From Bacteroidaceae bacterium (GTDB taxonomy: Bacteria; Bacteroidota; Bacteroidia; Bacteroidales; Bacteroidaceae), in assembly GCA_017516885.1 (NCBI GenBank), contig JAFXAR010000046.1:1-43386 (forward strand): DNA of 43,386 nucleotides, given 5' to 3'. This document shows positions 8,291 to 15,779 of the stretch, piece after piece. Made by a program: the position numbers and the translations under genes. How positions within the stretch are numbered: position 1 is the stretch's first letter; each line of letters starts with the position of its first letter. The notes below the pieces were generated by a model. It saw only the letters and a list, made by a program, of their open reading frames with translations. It was not told the DNA's origin and did not search any database.

Positions 8291-9160
8291 ATGCAGAAAC
8301 TTCTTGTAACAGGCGCAAGCGGATTTGTGGGCAGCCGTTTTGTTCAGCGGTGGAGAAATGCCTATTCAATTATAGCCCCTTCGCATGCAGAACTTGATAT
8401 AACTGATGCAGCGTCGGTAGAGCGCTTTTTTGTTGAACATTCGCCCGATGTGGTGGTTCATCTTGCTGCGTTGTCAAATACTTGGTATTGCGAACAGCAT
8501 CCCGATGAGAGCTACCTGGTGAATGTCGAGGGCGTGTGCAATCTGGCGGCTGCATCGGCGCGGAATGGTGTGAAGTTCGTGTTTTTCTCAAGCGACCAGG
8601 TCTATAATGGAAACCGTGAGTGCGGAGCGCTTTGCGAGGATGTGGTGTTGTCGCCGGAGAATGTTTACGGCAGACATAAATTGGAGGCGGAGATGCGTGC
8701 TTTTGAGCTCTGCCCGTCTGCTGTGGCGCTGCGTGCGACGTGGATGTATGACAAGGAGCGTGAAGGGATGCCTACGCATGTGAATTTTGTCCTTAATATT
8801 GAAAGGGCAATCAAGGAGCACGCTCCGCTTTTGCTGCCAGTCAGGGAGTTTCGCGGAATAACATGGGTTCGCGATGCGGTAGAGTATATTCCTGCAACAT
8901 TTGAATTGCCGGGTGGGGCGTATAATTATGGTGCAGAGTGCTCCATGAATACATACGAAACGGCTTGCTGCTATTGCGAAATGCTTGTGGGACTAAAGGC
9001 TGGCCCTCTGCTGCGGCCAGATTATGAGCGTTACCCTGAACATGAACGCAATCTTTCAATGTCAACCGACAAGATTTTCCGCGCTTCGGGCGGAACGGTA
9101 TATTTTGGCAGCACAATGGATGGGCTTAGAATTTTCGCCGAAGTGAATGGACTTATATAG
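8291..9160 (+). CDS. RmlD-like sugar-nucleotide reductase (extended SDR)
   Basis: NAD(P)-dependent short-chain dehydrogenase of the dTDP-4-dehydrorhamnose reductase (RmlD/RfbD) family, 289 residues. The Rossmann nucleotide site VTGASGFVG is at 6-14. SSDQVYNG (100-107) carries the RmlD-type SSDQVY strand, and the catalytic pair is Tyr126/Lys130 in VYGRHKLEAE. RmlD enzymes reduce the 4-keto sugar to dTDP-L-rhamnose. No rmlA/B/C genes are beside it, and pairing with manC leaves a GDP-sugar substrate possible, so no symbol is given. It overlaps nothing and ends before a strong terminator. Confidence 0.85.
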   Translation: MQKLLVTGASGFVGSRFVQRWRNAYSIIAPSHAELDITDAASVERFFVEHSPDVVVHLAALSNTWYCEQHPDESYLVNVEGVCNLAAASARNGVKFVFFSSDQVYNGNRECGALCEDVVLSPENVYGRHKLEAEMRAFELCPSAVALRATWMYDKEREGMPTHVNFVLNIERAIKEHAPLLLPVREFRGITWVRDAVEYIPATFELPGGAYNYGAECSMNTYETACCYCEMLVGLKAGPLLRPDYERYPEHERNLSMSTDKIFRASGGTVYFGSTMDGLRIFAEVNGLI

Positions 9161-9224
9161 CCGGCTGTTTTTTTCGGTTCAGTAGAAATTTAGTGTTGGT
9201 AAGGATATAAGTTTCTTGTTCATA

Positions 9225-9272
9225 ATATAAATATATCCCGCAGTCCTTGAGAACTGCGGGATATATTTATAT
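9225..9272. terminator. Bidirectional terminator, RmlD-like gene / dnaK
   Basis: A 20-bp perfect stem (9225-9244 / 9253-9272) with an 8-base loop and AT-rich flanks, between two convergent genes. Confidence 0.85.
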
Positions 9273-9289
9273 ATTTTGCGATGTCTGGG

Positions 9290-11200
9290 TTACTTTACCT
9301 CCTCAAATTCGGCATCCTGAACATCGTCGTTCTGCTGGCTGTTGCTCTGCTGCTCGCCGGCGTTGTACTGCTGGCCGCCTTGTGCGCCCTGCGCTCCGCT
9401 CTGTGCGTACATCTCTGCGCTTGCAGTCTGCCATGCGCTGTTGAGTTCTGCCATTGCTGCATCAATGCCGGCAATGTCCTGTGCCTTGTGGGCATCCTCA
9501 AGCTTCTGGACTGCTGCCTCAATTGGGGCTTTCTTGTCGGCGGGAATCTTGTCGCCAAGCTCGTTGAGCTGGTTTCTTGTCTGGAATACCATAGAATCGG
9601 CCTGGTTGAGCTTGTCTATTCTCTCGCGCTCCTTGTTGTCTGCATCGGCATTTGCTTCAGCCTCCTGCTTCATGCGCTCAATCTCCTCCTTGCTGAGGCC
9701 TGATGATGCCTCAATGCGTATTGCCTGCTCTTTGCCGGTAGCCTTGTCCTTTGCCGATACCTTGAGAATGCCGTTGGCGTCAATGTCAAATGTAACCTCA
9801 ATCTGTGGCACTCCGCGGCGTGCCGGTGCTATGCCTGTAAGGTTGAACTGTCCGATAGACTTGTTCTGTGCCGCCATTGGACGCTCGCCCTGGAGAACGT
9901 GGATTGTAACCTCGGTCTGGTTGTCGGCTGCGGTTGAGAAGGTCTCGCTCTTCTTGCATGGGATTGTGGTGTTGGCGTCGATGAGCTTTGTCATTACACC
10001 GCCAAGGGTCTCAATACCCATTGAAAGCGGGGTGACGTCAAGAAGCACGATGTCGCTTACGCCGCCCTCCTTGTTGAGGATTGCTCCCTGGATTGCTGCA
10101 CCTACTGCAACTACCTCGTCGGGGTTAACGCCCTTTGAAGGTGCTTTGCCAAAGAAGTCCTCTACAATCTTCTGCACTGCGGGGATTCGTGTAGAACCGC
10201 CCACAAGGATAACCTCGTCAATGTCGGCGTTGTTAAGGCCGGCATCGCTCATGGCCTTCTTGCATGGCTCAATGCATGCCTGGATGAGGTTGTGTGCGAG
10301 TGACTCGAATTTTGCGCGTGTCAAAGTCTTTACAAGGTGCTTTGGCATGCCGTTCACTGCTGTGATGTAAGGCAGGTTAATCTCGGTAGAGGTTGTTGAA
10401 GAAAGCTCAATCTTTGCCTTTTCGGCAGCCTCCTTAAGGCGCTGAAGTGCCATTGGGTCGGCAGTAAGGTCTGCGCCCTCTTCGGCCTTGAACTCGCTTA
10501 CAAGCCAGTCGATGATTACCTGGTCAAAGTCGTCACCGCCAAGGTGGGTGTCGCCGTTTGTAGAGAGAACCTCAAATACGCCGCCGCCGAACTCAAGGAT
10601 TGAAATATCGAATGTACCGCCGCCAAGGTCGAATACGGCAATCTTCATGTCCTTGTTTGCCTTGTCAACGCCGTATGCAAGTGCGGCAGCTGTAGGCTCG
10701 TTGACGATGCGCTTTACATCAAGTCCGGCAATCTGTCCGGCCTCTTTTGTGGCCTGGCGCTGTGAGTCGCTGAAGTATGCGGGCACGGTAATTACAGCCT
10801 CGGTAACCTCCTGGCCAAGATACTCCTCGGCTGTCTTCTTCATCTTCTGGAGAATCATTGCCGAAATCTCCTGCGGAGTGTAAAGGCGGCCGTCAATGTC
10901 AACGCGTGGCATGTTGTTCTCGTTTACTACTTTATAAGGTACGCGTGAAATCTCCTTGCTTACCTGTGCCCAGTTCTCGCCCATGAAGCGCTTGATTGAG
11001 AAAATTGTGCGCTGCGGGTTTGTGACAGCCTGGCGCTTTGCGGGGTCGCCAATCTTGCGCTCGCCGTTGTTGTCGAATGCGACAATTGAAGGGGTGGTGC
11101 GCTTGCCCTCGCTGTTTGTGATTACTACGGGCTCGTTGCCCTCAAAAACTGCTACACATGAGTTGGTTGTACCTAAGTCAATACCAATAATCTTTCCCAT
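9290..11200 (-). CDS. dnaK: Molecular chaperone DnaK (Hsp70)
   Basis: ATP-driven chaperone that binds unfolded polypeptides with DnaJ and GrpE. The 636 residues show the whole Hsp70 layout: [13 protein letters not shown] (5-17), the [21 protein letters not shown] segment, the phosphate-2 loop [22 protein letters not shown], and the interdomain linker [10 protein letters not shown]. The C-terminal substrate domain ends in a Gln/Gly/Asn-rich tail and the acidic EFEEVK. grpE and dnaJ are not adjacent; the gene is flanked by its own promoter and terminator. No CIRCE repeat (HrcA site) was seen upstream. Confidence 0.99.
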   Translation of the reverse strand: MGKIIGIDLGTTNSCVAVFEGNEPVVITNSEGKRTTPSIVAFDNNGERKIGDPAKRQAVTNPQRTIFSIKRFMGENWAQVSKEISRVPYKVVNENNMPRVDIDGRLYTPQEISAMILQKMKKTAEEYLGQEVTEAVITVPAYFSDSQRQATKEAGQIAGLDVKRIVNEPTAAALAYGVDKANKDMKIAVFDLGGGTFDISILEFGGGVFEVLSTNGDTHLGGDDFDQVIIDWLVSEFKAEEGADLTADPMALQRLKEAAEKAKIELSSTTSTEINLPYITAVNGMPKHLVKTLTRAKFESLAHNLIQACIEPCKKAMSDAGLNNADIDEVILVGGSTRIPAVQKIVEDFFGKAPSKGVNPDEVVAVGAAIQGAILNKEGGVSDIVLLDVTPLSMGIETLGGVMTKLIDANTTIPCKKSETFSTAADNQTEVTIHVLQGERPMAAQNKSIGQFNLTGIAPARRGVPQIEVTFDIDANGILKVSAKDKATGKEQAIRIEASSGLSKEEIERMKQEAEANADADNKERERIDKLNQADSMVFQTRNQLNELGDKIPADKKAPIEAAVQKLEDAHKAQDIAGIDAAMAELNSAWQTASAEMYAQSGAQGAQGGQQYNAGEQQSNSQQNDDVQDAEFEEVK

Positions 11201-11260
11201 AATTTTATCTTTTTTATTTTAAACTATTCAACTTTCTTACCGGCGCTTTTGTTCGCCTTC

Positions 11261-11289
11261 GCAAGATAAAGAACAAAGTGTATGCCAAA
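11261..11289 (-). promoter_or_regulatory. dnaK promoter
   Basis: On the minus strand TTTG (11286-11289), 17 bases, then TATCTTGC (11261-11268), giving a leader of about 55 nt. No heat-shock inverted repeat overlaps it. Confidence 0.55.
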
Positions 11290-11415
11290 GAGTTTTCGGG
11301 AGGGTGTTTTTAGCAAAAAGGCATGTTTGTGTCAGTAGGGATTCTGCCATGTGTGACAAATTGTCCGAATTTGCGCCATCAGGCTTCGGCAGCTGTCATG
11401 TTTTGATTCCGTGAC

Positions 11416-11457
11416 GCAGAAAAGCGCGCGGAATTCGCTTGCGTTTCTGCTTTTTTT
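11416..11457 (+). terminator. Orphan intrinsic terminator
   Basis: Stem GCAGAAA (11416-11422) / TTTCTGC (11444-11450) with inner AAGCG/CGCTT pairing, followed directly by seven Ts (11451-11457). It points along the plus strand, but no plus-strand gene lies upstream before dnaK. Confidence 0.55.
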
Positions 11458-11557
11458 GTATTACTTTTGTAAAACGTACATTGCGGTGATTGCGCTGTGA
11501 TGTTATTGAGAATAAAAAGGTAATATATATATTATAAATCTCTTAATCGTTATTAAA

Positions 11558-12751
11558 ATGGGAAAGGTTTTGCTTATTGGCGCAGGCGGTGTAGGTACTG
11601 TTGCAGCTTTTAAGGTCGCTCAGAACAGCGATGTGTTTACAGAAATCATGATTGCCAGCCGCACGAAGGCAAAGTGTGACGCTATTGTAAAGGCTATTGG
11701 CAACCCTAATATAAAGACAGCAGCTGTTGATGCTGACAGCGTTGAGGAGCTTGTTGCCCTGTTTAACAGCTTCAAGCCTGAGATAGTTATAAACGTAGCG
11801 CTCCCTTATCAGGACCTTACAATCATGGAGGCTTGTCTGCTGTGCGGCGTGAACTATCTTGATACTGCTAACTATGAACCAAAGGACGAAGCGCATTTCG
11901 AGTACAGCTGGCAGTGGGCTTATCATGAGCGCTTCAAGGAGGCCGGTCTTACTGCGATTCTCGGCTGCGGCTTCGACCCGGGTGTGAGCGGTGTATACAC
12001 AGCGTATGCGGCAAAGCACTATTTTGACGAGATTCACTATCTTGACATTGTTGACTGCAATGCCGGCAATCACCACAAGGCTTTTGCAACAAACTTCAAC
12101 CCCGAAATCAATATCCGCGAGATTACACAGAACGGACGCTACTACGAGAATGGACAGTGGATTGAGACAGGCCCGCTTGAGATTCATCAGCCTATCACAT
12201 ATCCCAATGTAGGCCCTCGCGAATCTTACCTTCTCTTCCATGAGGAGCTTGAGTCGCTGACAAAGAACTTCCCCACAATCAAGCGCGCGCGTTTCTGGAT
12301 GACATTCGGCCAGGAATATCTTACTCACTTGCGCGTTATTCAGAATATCGGCATGGCACGCATTGACGAGATTGACTACAACGGCATGAAGATAGTTCCT
12401 CTCCAGTTCCTCAAGGCAGTTCTTCCCAATCCTCAGGACCTTGGCGAGAACTATGAGGGCGAGACTTCAATCGGTTGCCGCATCCGCGGTGTCAAGGACG
12501 GCAAGGAGCGCACATACTATGTCTACAACAACTGCAGCCACCAGGCGGCATATAAGGAGACCGGTATGCAGGGCGTAAGCTACACAACCGGCGTTCCGGC
12601 GATGATTGGCGCTATGATGTTCCTTAAGGGAATATGGCGCAAGCCGGGAGTTTGGAATGTTGAGCAGTTCGATCCGGACCCATTCATGGAGCAGCTGAAC
12701 AAGCAGGGACTGCCCTGGCACGAGGAGTTTGACAAAGACCTTGAGGTTTAA
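11558..12751 (+). CDS. Carboxynorspermidine/carboxyspermidine dehydrogenase
   Basis: Cytoplasmic NADPH-dependent reductase of the saccharopine dehydrogenase family, 397 residues. In the alternative polyamine route it condenses aspartate beta-semialdehyde with putrescine (or diaminopropane) to a carboxy-polyamine, which NspC then decarboxylates. Seen: Rossmann site LLIGAGGVGTVAAFK (5-19), INVALPYQDLTIMEACL, GVNYLDTANYEP and GCGFDPGVSGVYTAYA, all typical of the bacterial carboxynorspermidine synthase branch and distinct from lysine-pathway saccharopine enzymes. The nspC gene at 38.2 kb supports the assignment. The start at 11558 follows a promoter at 11439-11469. It ends 100 bases before recA, separated by tandem 9-bp repeats. 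Confidence 0.88.
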   Translation: MGKVLLIGAGGVGTVAAFKVAQNSDVFTEIMIASRTKAKCDAIVKAIGNPNIKTAAVDADSVEELVALFNSFKPEIVINVALPYQDLTIMEACLLCGVNYLDTANYEPKDEAHFEYSWQWAYHERFKEAGLTAILGCGFDPGVSGVYTAYAAKHYFDEIHYLDIVDCNAGNHHKAFATNFNPEINIREITQNGRYYENGQWIETGPLEIHQPITYPNVGPRESYLLFHEELESLTKNFPTIKRARFWMTFGQEYLTHLRVIQNIGMARIDEIDYNGMKIVPLQFLKAVLPNPQDLGENYEGETSIGCRIRGVKDGKERTYYVYNNCSHQAAYKETGMQGVSYTTGVPAMIGAMMFLKGIWRKPGVWNVEQFDPDPFMEQLNKQGLPWHEEFDKDLEV

Positions 12752-12762
12752 TTCCCACTCAC

Positions 12763-12852
12763 CCTAGTTACCCTAGTAATCTTAGTAATCCTGGTAATCT
12801 TAGTAATCCTAGTAATCTTAGTTACCTTAGTTACCTTAGTAATCCTAGTTTT
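12763..12852. repeat. Ten tandem 9-bp repeats in front of recA
   Basis: Ten contiguous 9-bp units, 12763-12852, with consensus C(C/T)TAGTAAT. Variation is confined to C/T at position 2, one G at position 4, and AAT/TAC at the end; the last unit ends in TTT. The array fills almost the whole space between the dehydrogenase stop and the recA ATG at 12854, leaving one base. Confidence 0.95.
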
Positions 12853-12853
12853 T

Positions 12854-13891
12854 ATGGCAAAAAAAGAAGAATTGGAAAACATTGCCGGCAACGAGAAACT
12901 CCGTGCGTTGCAGGCTGCAATGGACAAGATAGAGAAAAATTTCGGCAAGGGTTCTATTATGAAGCTTGGCGATGATAATTTTGAGGATGTAGAGGTTATC
13001 CCTACAGGCTCTGTGGGCTTGAATGCAGCGCTTGGCGTTGGCGGTTTCCCGCGCGGCAGAATAATTGAAATCTATGGTCCTGAGTCATCGGGTAAGACAA
13101 CATTGGCAATCCATGCTATTGCCGAGGCTCAGAAGATGGGCGGAATTGCAGCAATTATCGATGCTGAGCATGCGTTTGACCGTTTCTATGCGCAGAAGTT
13201 GGGCGTTGATACGGACAATCTGCTTATCTCCCAGCCCGATTGCGGCGAGCAGGCTCTTGAGATTGCCGAACAGCTTATCCGTTCGTCAGCCATTGATATT
13301 ATAGTTATTGACTCAGTAGCTGCGCTTACTCCAAAAGCCGAGATTGAAGGCGAAATGGGCGATAACAAGGTAGGCCTTCAGGCGCGTCTTATGTCGCAGG
13401 CATTACGCAAGCTTACATCGGCAATAAGCAAGACCAAGACAACCTGTATCTTCATCAACCAGCTGCGTGAGAAGATTGGAATCATGTTCGGAAACCCCGA
13501 AACAACCACCGGTGGCAATGCGCTAAAGTTCTATGCTTCGGTACGTCTTGACATTCGCCGCGTGAGCCAGTTGAAGGATGGCGAAGAGGCTATAGGAAAC
13601 CAGGTGCGTGTTAAGGTTGTGAAGAACAAGGTTGCACCTCCCTTCCGCAAGGCTGAATTTGATATAATGTTTGGAGAGGGCATATCACGCACAGGAGAAA
13701 TAGTGGATTTGGGCGTACAGTACGGTGTAATAAAGAAGAGCGGCTCGTTCTTCAGCTATAATGATACCAAATTGGCGCAAGGCCGCGACCGCACTAAGGC
13801 GCTCATAGCCGATAACCCTGAGCTTGCCGAGGAACTTGAAATGAAGATAGCTGAGGCTATGAAGGGCAATGTGGAGGAGTGTGCCGAATAA
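12854..13891 (+). CDS. recA: Recombinase RecA
   Basis: Strand-exchange protein for homologous recombination and SOS induction. At 345 residues it has all core motifs: Walker [10 protein letters not shown] (75-83), the catalytic-glutamate strand IIDAEHAFD, Walker [11 protein letters not shown], loop L1/L2 segments [17 protein letters not shown] and [29 protein letters not shown], and an acidic C-terminus. The start is fixed by [20 protein letters not shown]. There is no Shine-Dalgarno sequence; the 9-bp repeat array abuts the ATG. No promoter is evident inside the array, so the promoter may be in or before the upstream gene. Confidence 0.99.
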   Translation: MAKKEELENIAGNEKLRALQAAMDKIEKNFGKGSIMKLGDDNFEDVEVIPTGSVGLNAALGVGGFPRGRIIEIYGPESSGKTTLAIHAIAEAQKMGGIAAIIDAEHAFDRFYAQKLGVDTDNLLISQPDCGEQALEIAEQLIRSSAIDIIVIDSVAALTPKAEIEGEMGDNKVGLQARLMSQALRKLTSAISKTKTTCIFINQLREKIGIMFGNPETTTGGNALKFYASVRLDIRRVSQLKDGEEAIGNQVRVKVVKNKVAPPFRKAEFDIMFGEGISRTGEIVDLGVQYGVIKKSGSFFSYNDTKLAQGRDRTKALIADNPELAEELEMKIAEAMKGNVEECAE

Positions 13892-13920
13892 TATGATTAA
13901 CCTAATTTATTAAAAATACT

Positions 13921-15108
13921 ATGAAGAAATCAATTTTGTTTGCTGCGCTGGCGTTTCTTGGACTTGGCGCATCTGCACAGGAGGCTGCAACAGACTTTGT
14001 TGTGGTAAAGGCGAATCCTATTACAAGTATAAAGAACCAGAACCAGGCAGGTACATGCTGGTGCTACTCTTCGCTCGCATTCATTGAGTCGGAGCTGCTG
14101 CGCATGGGCAAGGGCGAGTATGACTTCTCTGAAATGTTCATCGTGCACAATACATATCTCGACCGTGCTGACAAGGCTGTCCGCACTCATGGCGATGTGT
14201 CTTTCTCACAGGGCGGCTCGTTCTACGATGTTATCTATGGCATGGAGACTTTCGGCCTTGTTCCCGAGGAGGAGATGCGTCCGGGTGTAATGTATGGCAA
14301 GGAACTGAGTGTGCACAACGAGCTCTCAGCTGTAAGCGATGCTATTGTTGCAGCTATAGCTGAAGGCAAGCACCGCAGCCTGCAGGTGAGCCCCGAAGGC
14401 CAGCCATTGTGGAAGAAGGCTATTGAGGCTGTTCATGACATCTATCTTGGCAAGCGTCCCGAGAAGTTCACATACAATGGCAAGGAGTACACTCCAAAGT
14501 CATTCTATGAGTCACTTGGTCTCAATGCTGAGGATTATATCTCTTTGACATCTTATACGCATCATCCGTTCTACAAGCCTTTTGTGCTTGAGATTCAGGA
14601 CAACTGGCGCTGGGCCCAGTCATACAACCTGCCTATCGACGAGTTTATGCAGGTGTTCGACAATGCAATCATGGAGGGTTATACCATTGCATGGGGCAGC
14701 GACGTAAGTGAGGCTGGTTTCGGCCGCGACGGAAAGGCTGTTATGCCTGATAACACAAAGAAGGCCGACCTTGAGGGCTCTGACATGGCAAAGTGGCTCA
14801 AATTGAGCGATGAGGAGAAGAAGAGCACTCCAAAGCCTTCAACAGAGAAGTGGTGTACACAGGAGGAGCGCCAGATTGCTTATGACAACTGGCAGACAAC
14901 AGACGACCACGGCATGCAGATTTTCGGTATCGCAAAGGACGCTGACGGTGTAGAATACTATATGGTAAAGAACTCTTGGGGCGAGGCTGGCACATATAAG
15001 GGCATTTGGTATGCTTCAAAGGCTTTTGCACGCTACAAGACAATGAACATTGTTGTGCATAAGAATGCTATTCCTAAGGAAATCCGCAAGAAACTTGGTA
15101 TCAAGTAA
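13921..15108 (+). CDS. Secreted C1-family cysteine peptidase (bleomycin hydrolase/PepC-like)
   Basis: Papain-fold peptidase of the aminopeptidase C/bleomycin hydrolase type, 395 residues, with a signal peptide (MKKSILFAALAFLGLGASAQ) placing it outside the cytoplasm, unlike classical PepC. The catalytic triad is visible: Gln in KNQNQAGTCW with Cys46, His330 in TDDHGMQIFG, and Asn351 in VKNSWGEAG. The long insertion between Cys and His is characteristic of this branch. It sits 29 bases after recA, so read-through from recA is possible, and ends at a very strong terminator. The substrate is presumably small peptides in the periplasm. Confidence 0.92.
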   Translation: MKKSILFAALAFLGLGASAQEAATDFVVVKANPITSIKNQNQAGTCWCYSSLAFIESELLRMGKGEYDFSEMFIVHNTYLDRADKAVRTHGDVSFSQGGSFYDVIYGMETFGLVPEEEMRPGVMYGKELSVHNELSAVSDAIVAAIAEGKHRSLQVSPEGQPLWKKAIEAVHDIYLGKRPEKFTYNGKEYTPKSFYESLGLNAEDYISLTSYTHHPFYKPFVLEIQDNWRWAQSYNLPIDEFMQVFDNAIMEGYTIAWGSDVSEAGFGRDGKAVMPDNTKKADLEGSDMAKWLKLSDEEKKSTPKPSTEKWCTQEERQIAYDNWQTTDDHGMQIFGIAKDADGVEYYMVKNSWGEAGTYKGIWYASKAFARYKTMNIVVHKNAIPKEIRKKLGIK

Positions 15109-15117
15109 TTGAAGGGC

Positions 15118-15171
15118 TTTTATAACATAAAGTGCCGGCTGCATGGGCAGCCGGCACTTTATGTTATAAAA
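15118..15171. terminator. Strong hairpin terminator after the C1 peptidase
   Basis: A 25-bp perfect stem (15118-15142 / 15147-15171) with a 4-base loop; GC-rich core and an A/T-rich base that provides the U-tract. Confidence 0.9.
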
Positions 15172-15198
15172 ACTATTTTCCACGCCTTAACCTTTATT

Positions 15199-15265
15199 AA
15201 CTATAAATATTAGTTTGCTAACTAAAAATTATAGTTCTTTGCAGTGTCAACTATAAAAAATAGTT
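15199..15265. promoter_or_regulatory. Three BlaI-type operators
   Basis: Three 17-bp dyads of the form AACTA-N7-TAGTT lie at 15199-15215, 15220-15236 and 15249-15265. The third is extended to GTCAACTAT-N5-ATAGTTGAC (15246-15268). They sit 75-140 bases before blaI, as expected for an autoregulated BlaI/MecI repressor, which binds such dyads as a dimer. Confidence 0.75.
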
Positions 15266-15285
15266 GACGCACGGCTTTTTTATAG

Positions 15286-15324
15286 TTATAAGCTGTTTGA
15301 ATTTTTATCGTTAAGTTTCATATA
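15286..15324 (+). repeat. Dispersed intergenic repeat, copy E
   Basis: Contains AGCTGTTTGAATTT, then TATCGTTAAGTTT and ATATA. It is nearly identical to copy D upstream of rhaB but in the opposite orientation relative to the downstream gene. It lies in the blaI leader. Confidence 0.65.
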
Positions 15325-15339
15325 AATAGCGTATATATC

Positions 15340-15699
15340 ATGAAGAATCTGACAAAAAGGGAAGAGGAACTGATGAAGCTCTTTTGGGAGAAAGGGCCTT
15401 TGTTCGTAAAAGAGATAATTCCGTTGCTTGATGAACCGCAACCTCATTTTAATACAGTATCTACCATAGTGCGCGGTCTTGAAGCTAAAGGTTACGTTGC
15501 GCATGAGGCCTTTGGCAATACCCATCGCTACTATGCGGCAGTAAGCGAGAGCGAATATGGCAAGCAGTCGCTTGGGAGCATTGTCAGCCGCTACTTCGGC
15601 AGTTCATACCTCAATGCTGTATCTTCTCTTGTGAAGGAAGAGAAAATATCCGTTGACGAACTGAAAAGCCTGATTGAACTCGTAGAGAAACAGAAATAG
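15340..15699 (+). CDS. BlaI/MecI-family transcriptional repressor
   Basis: Winged-helix DNA-binding repressor of 119 residues, the partner of the M56 sensor downstream. The N-terminal winged helix (residues 1-75: LTKREEELMKLFWEKGPLFVKEI, then FNTVSTIVRGLEAKGYV, then the wing GNTHRYYAAV) and the short helical dimerisation tail are typical. In the known systems the activated sensor leads to cleavage of the repressor and release of the operon. The operators 15199-15265 upstream suggest autoregulation. No beta-lactamase or penicillin-binding protein gene is near, so the regulated process is probably envelope stress or transport rather than beta-lactam resistance (inference). Confidence 0.93.
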   Translation: MKNLTKREEELMKLFWEKGPLFVKEIIPLLDEPQPHFNTVSTIVRGLEAKGYVAHEAFGNTHRYYAAVSESEYGKQSLGSIVSRYFGSSYLNAVSSLVKEEKISVDELKSLIELVEKQK

Positions 15700-15724
15700 G
15701 CTAATTCATGAAATCCAAACTCGC

Positions 15725-15767
15725 TTCTATAAGAAAATACTTTTTAGAAATTTAAACAGCTTCTTAA
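15725..15767 (+). repeat. Dispersed intergenic repeat, copy B
   Basis: A 43-bp copy beginning TTCTATAAGAAAATACTTTT and ending AACAGCTTCTTAA. It differs from copy C by only a few bases and lies 12 bases before the start of the M56 gene. Confidence 0.8.
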
Positions 15768-15779
15768 TTTAAGGCTTAT

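Larger units (their letters stand above)
11201..11557. other. Divergent intergenic region, dnaK / carboxynorspermidine dehydrogenase
   Basis: Holds the dnaK promoter (11261-11289), the orphan terminator (11416-11457) and a plus-strand promoter with TTG at 11439-11441 and TACTTTTG at 11462-11469, 20 bases apart. The segment 11290-11415 has no recognisable gene; a small RNA ending at the orphan terminator is possible. Confidence 0.5.

Noticed and set aside
9281-10370. Long plus-strand frames opposite dnaK
   Set aside because: Antisense shadows of a highly biased, conserved gene.
11201-11300. CIRCE heat-shock operator before dnaK
   Set aside because: No TTAGCACTC-N9-GAGTGCTAA-like repeat was found.
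12763-12852. CRISPR array
   Set aside because: Units are 9 bp and contiguous, with no unique spacers and no cas genes nearby.
12748-12948. Minus-strand frame of 66 codons with a TKITRI-type repeat
   Set aside because: The repeat peptide is just the translation of the 9-bp array and the recA 5' end; opposite strand to recA.
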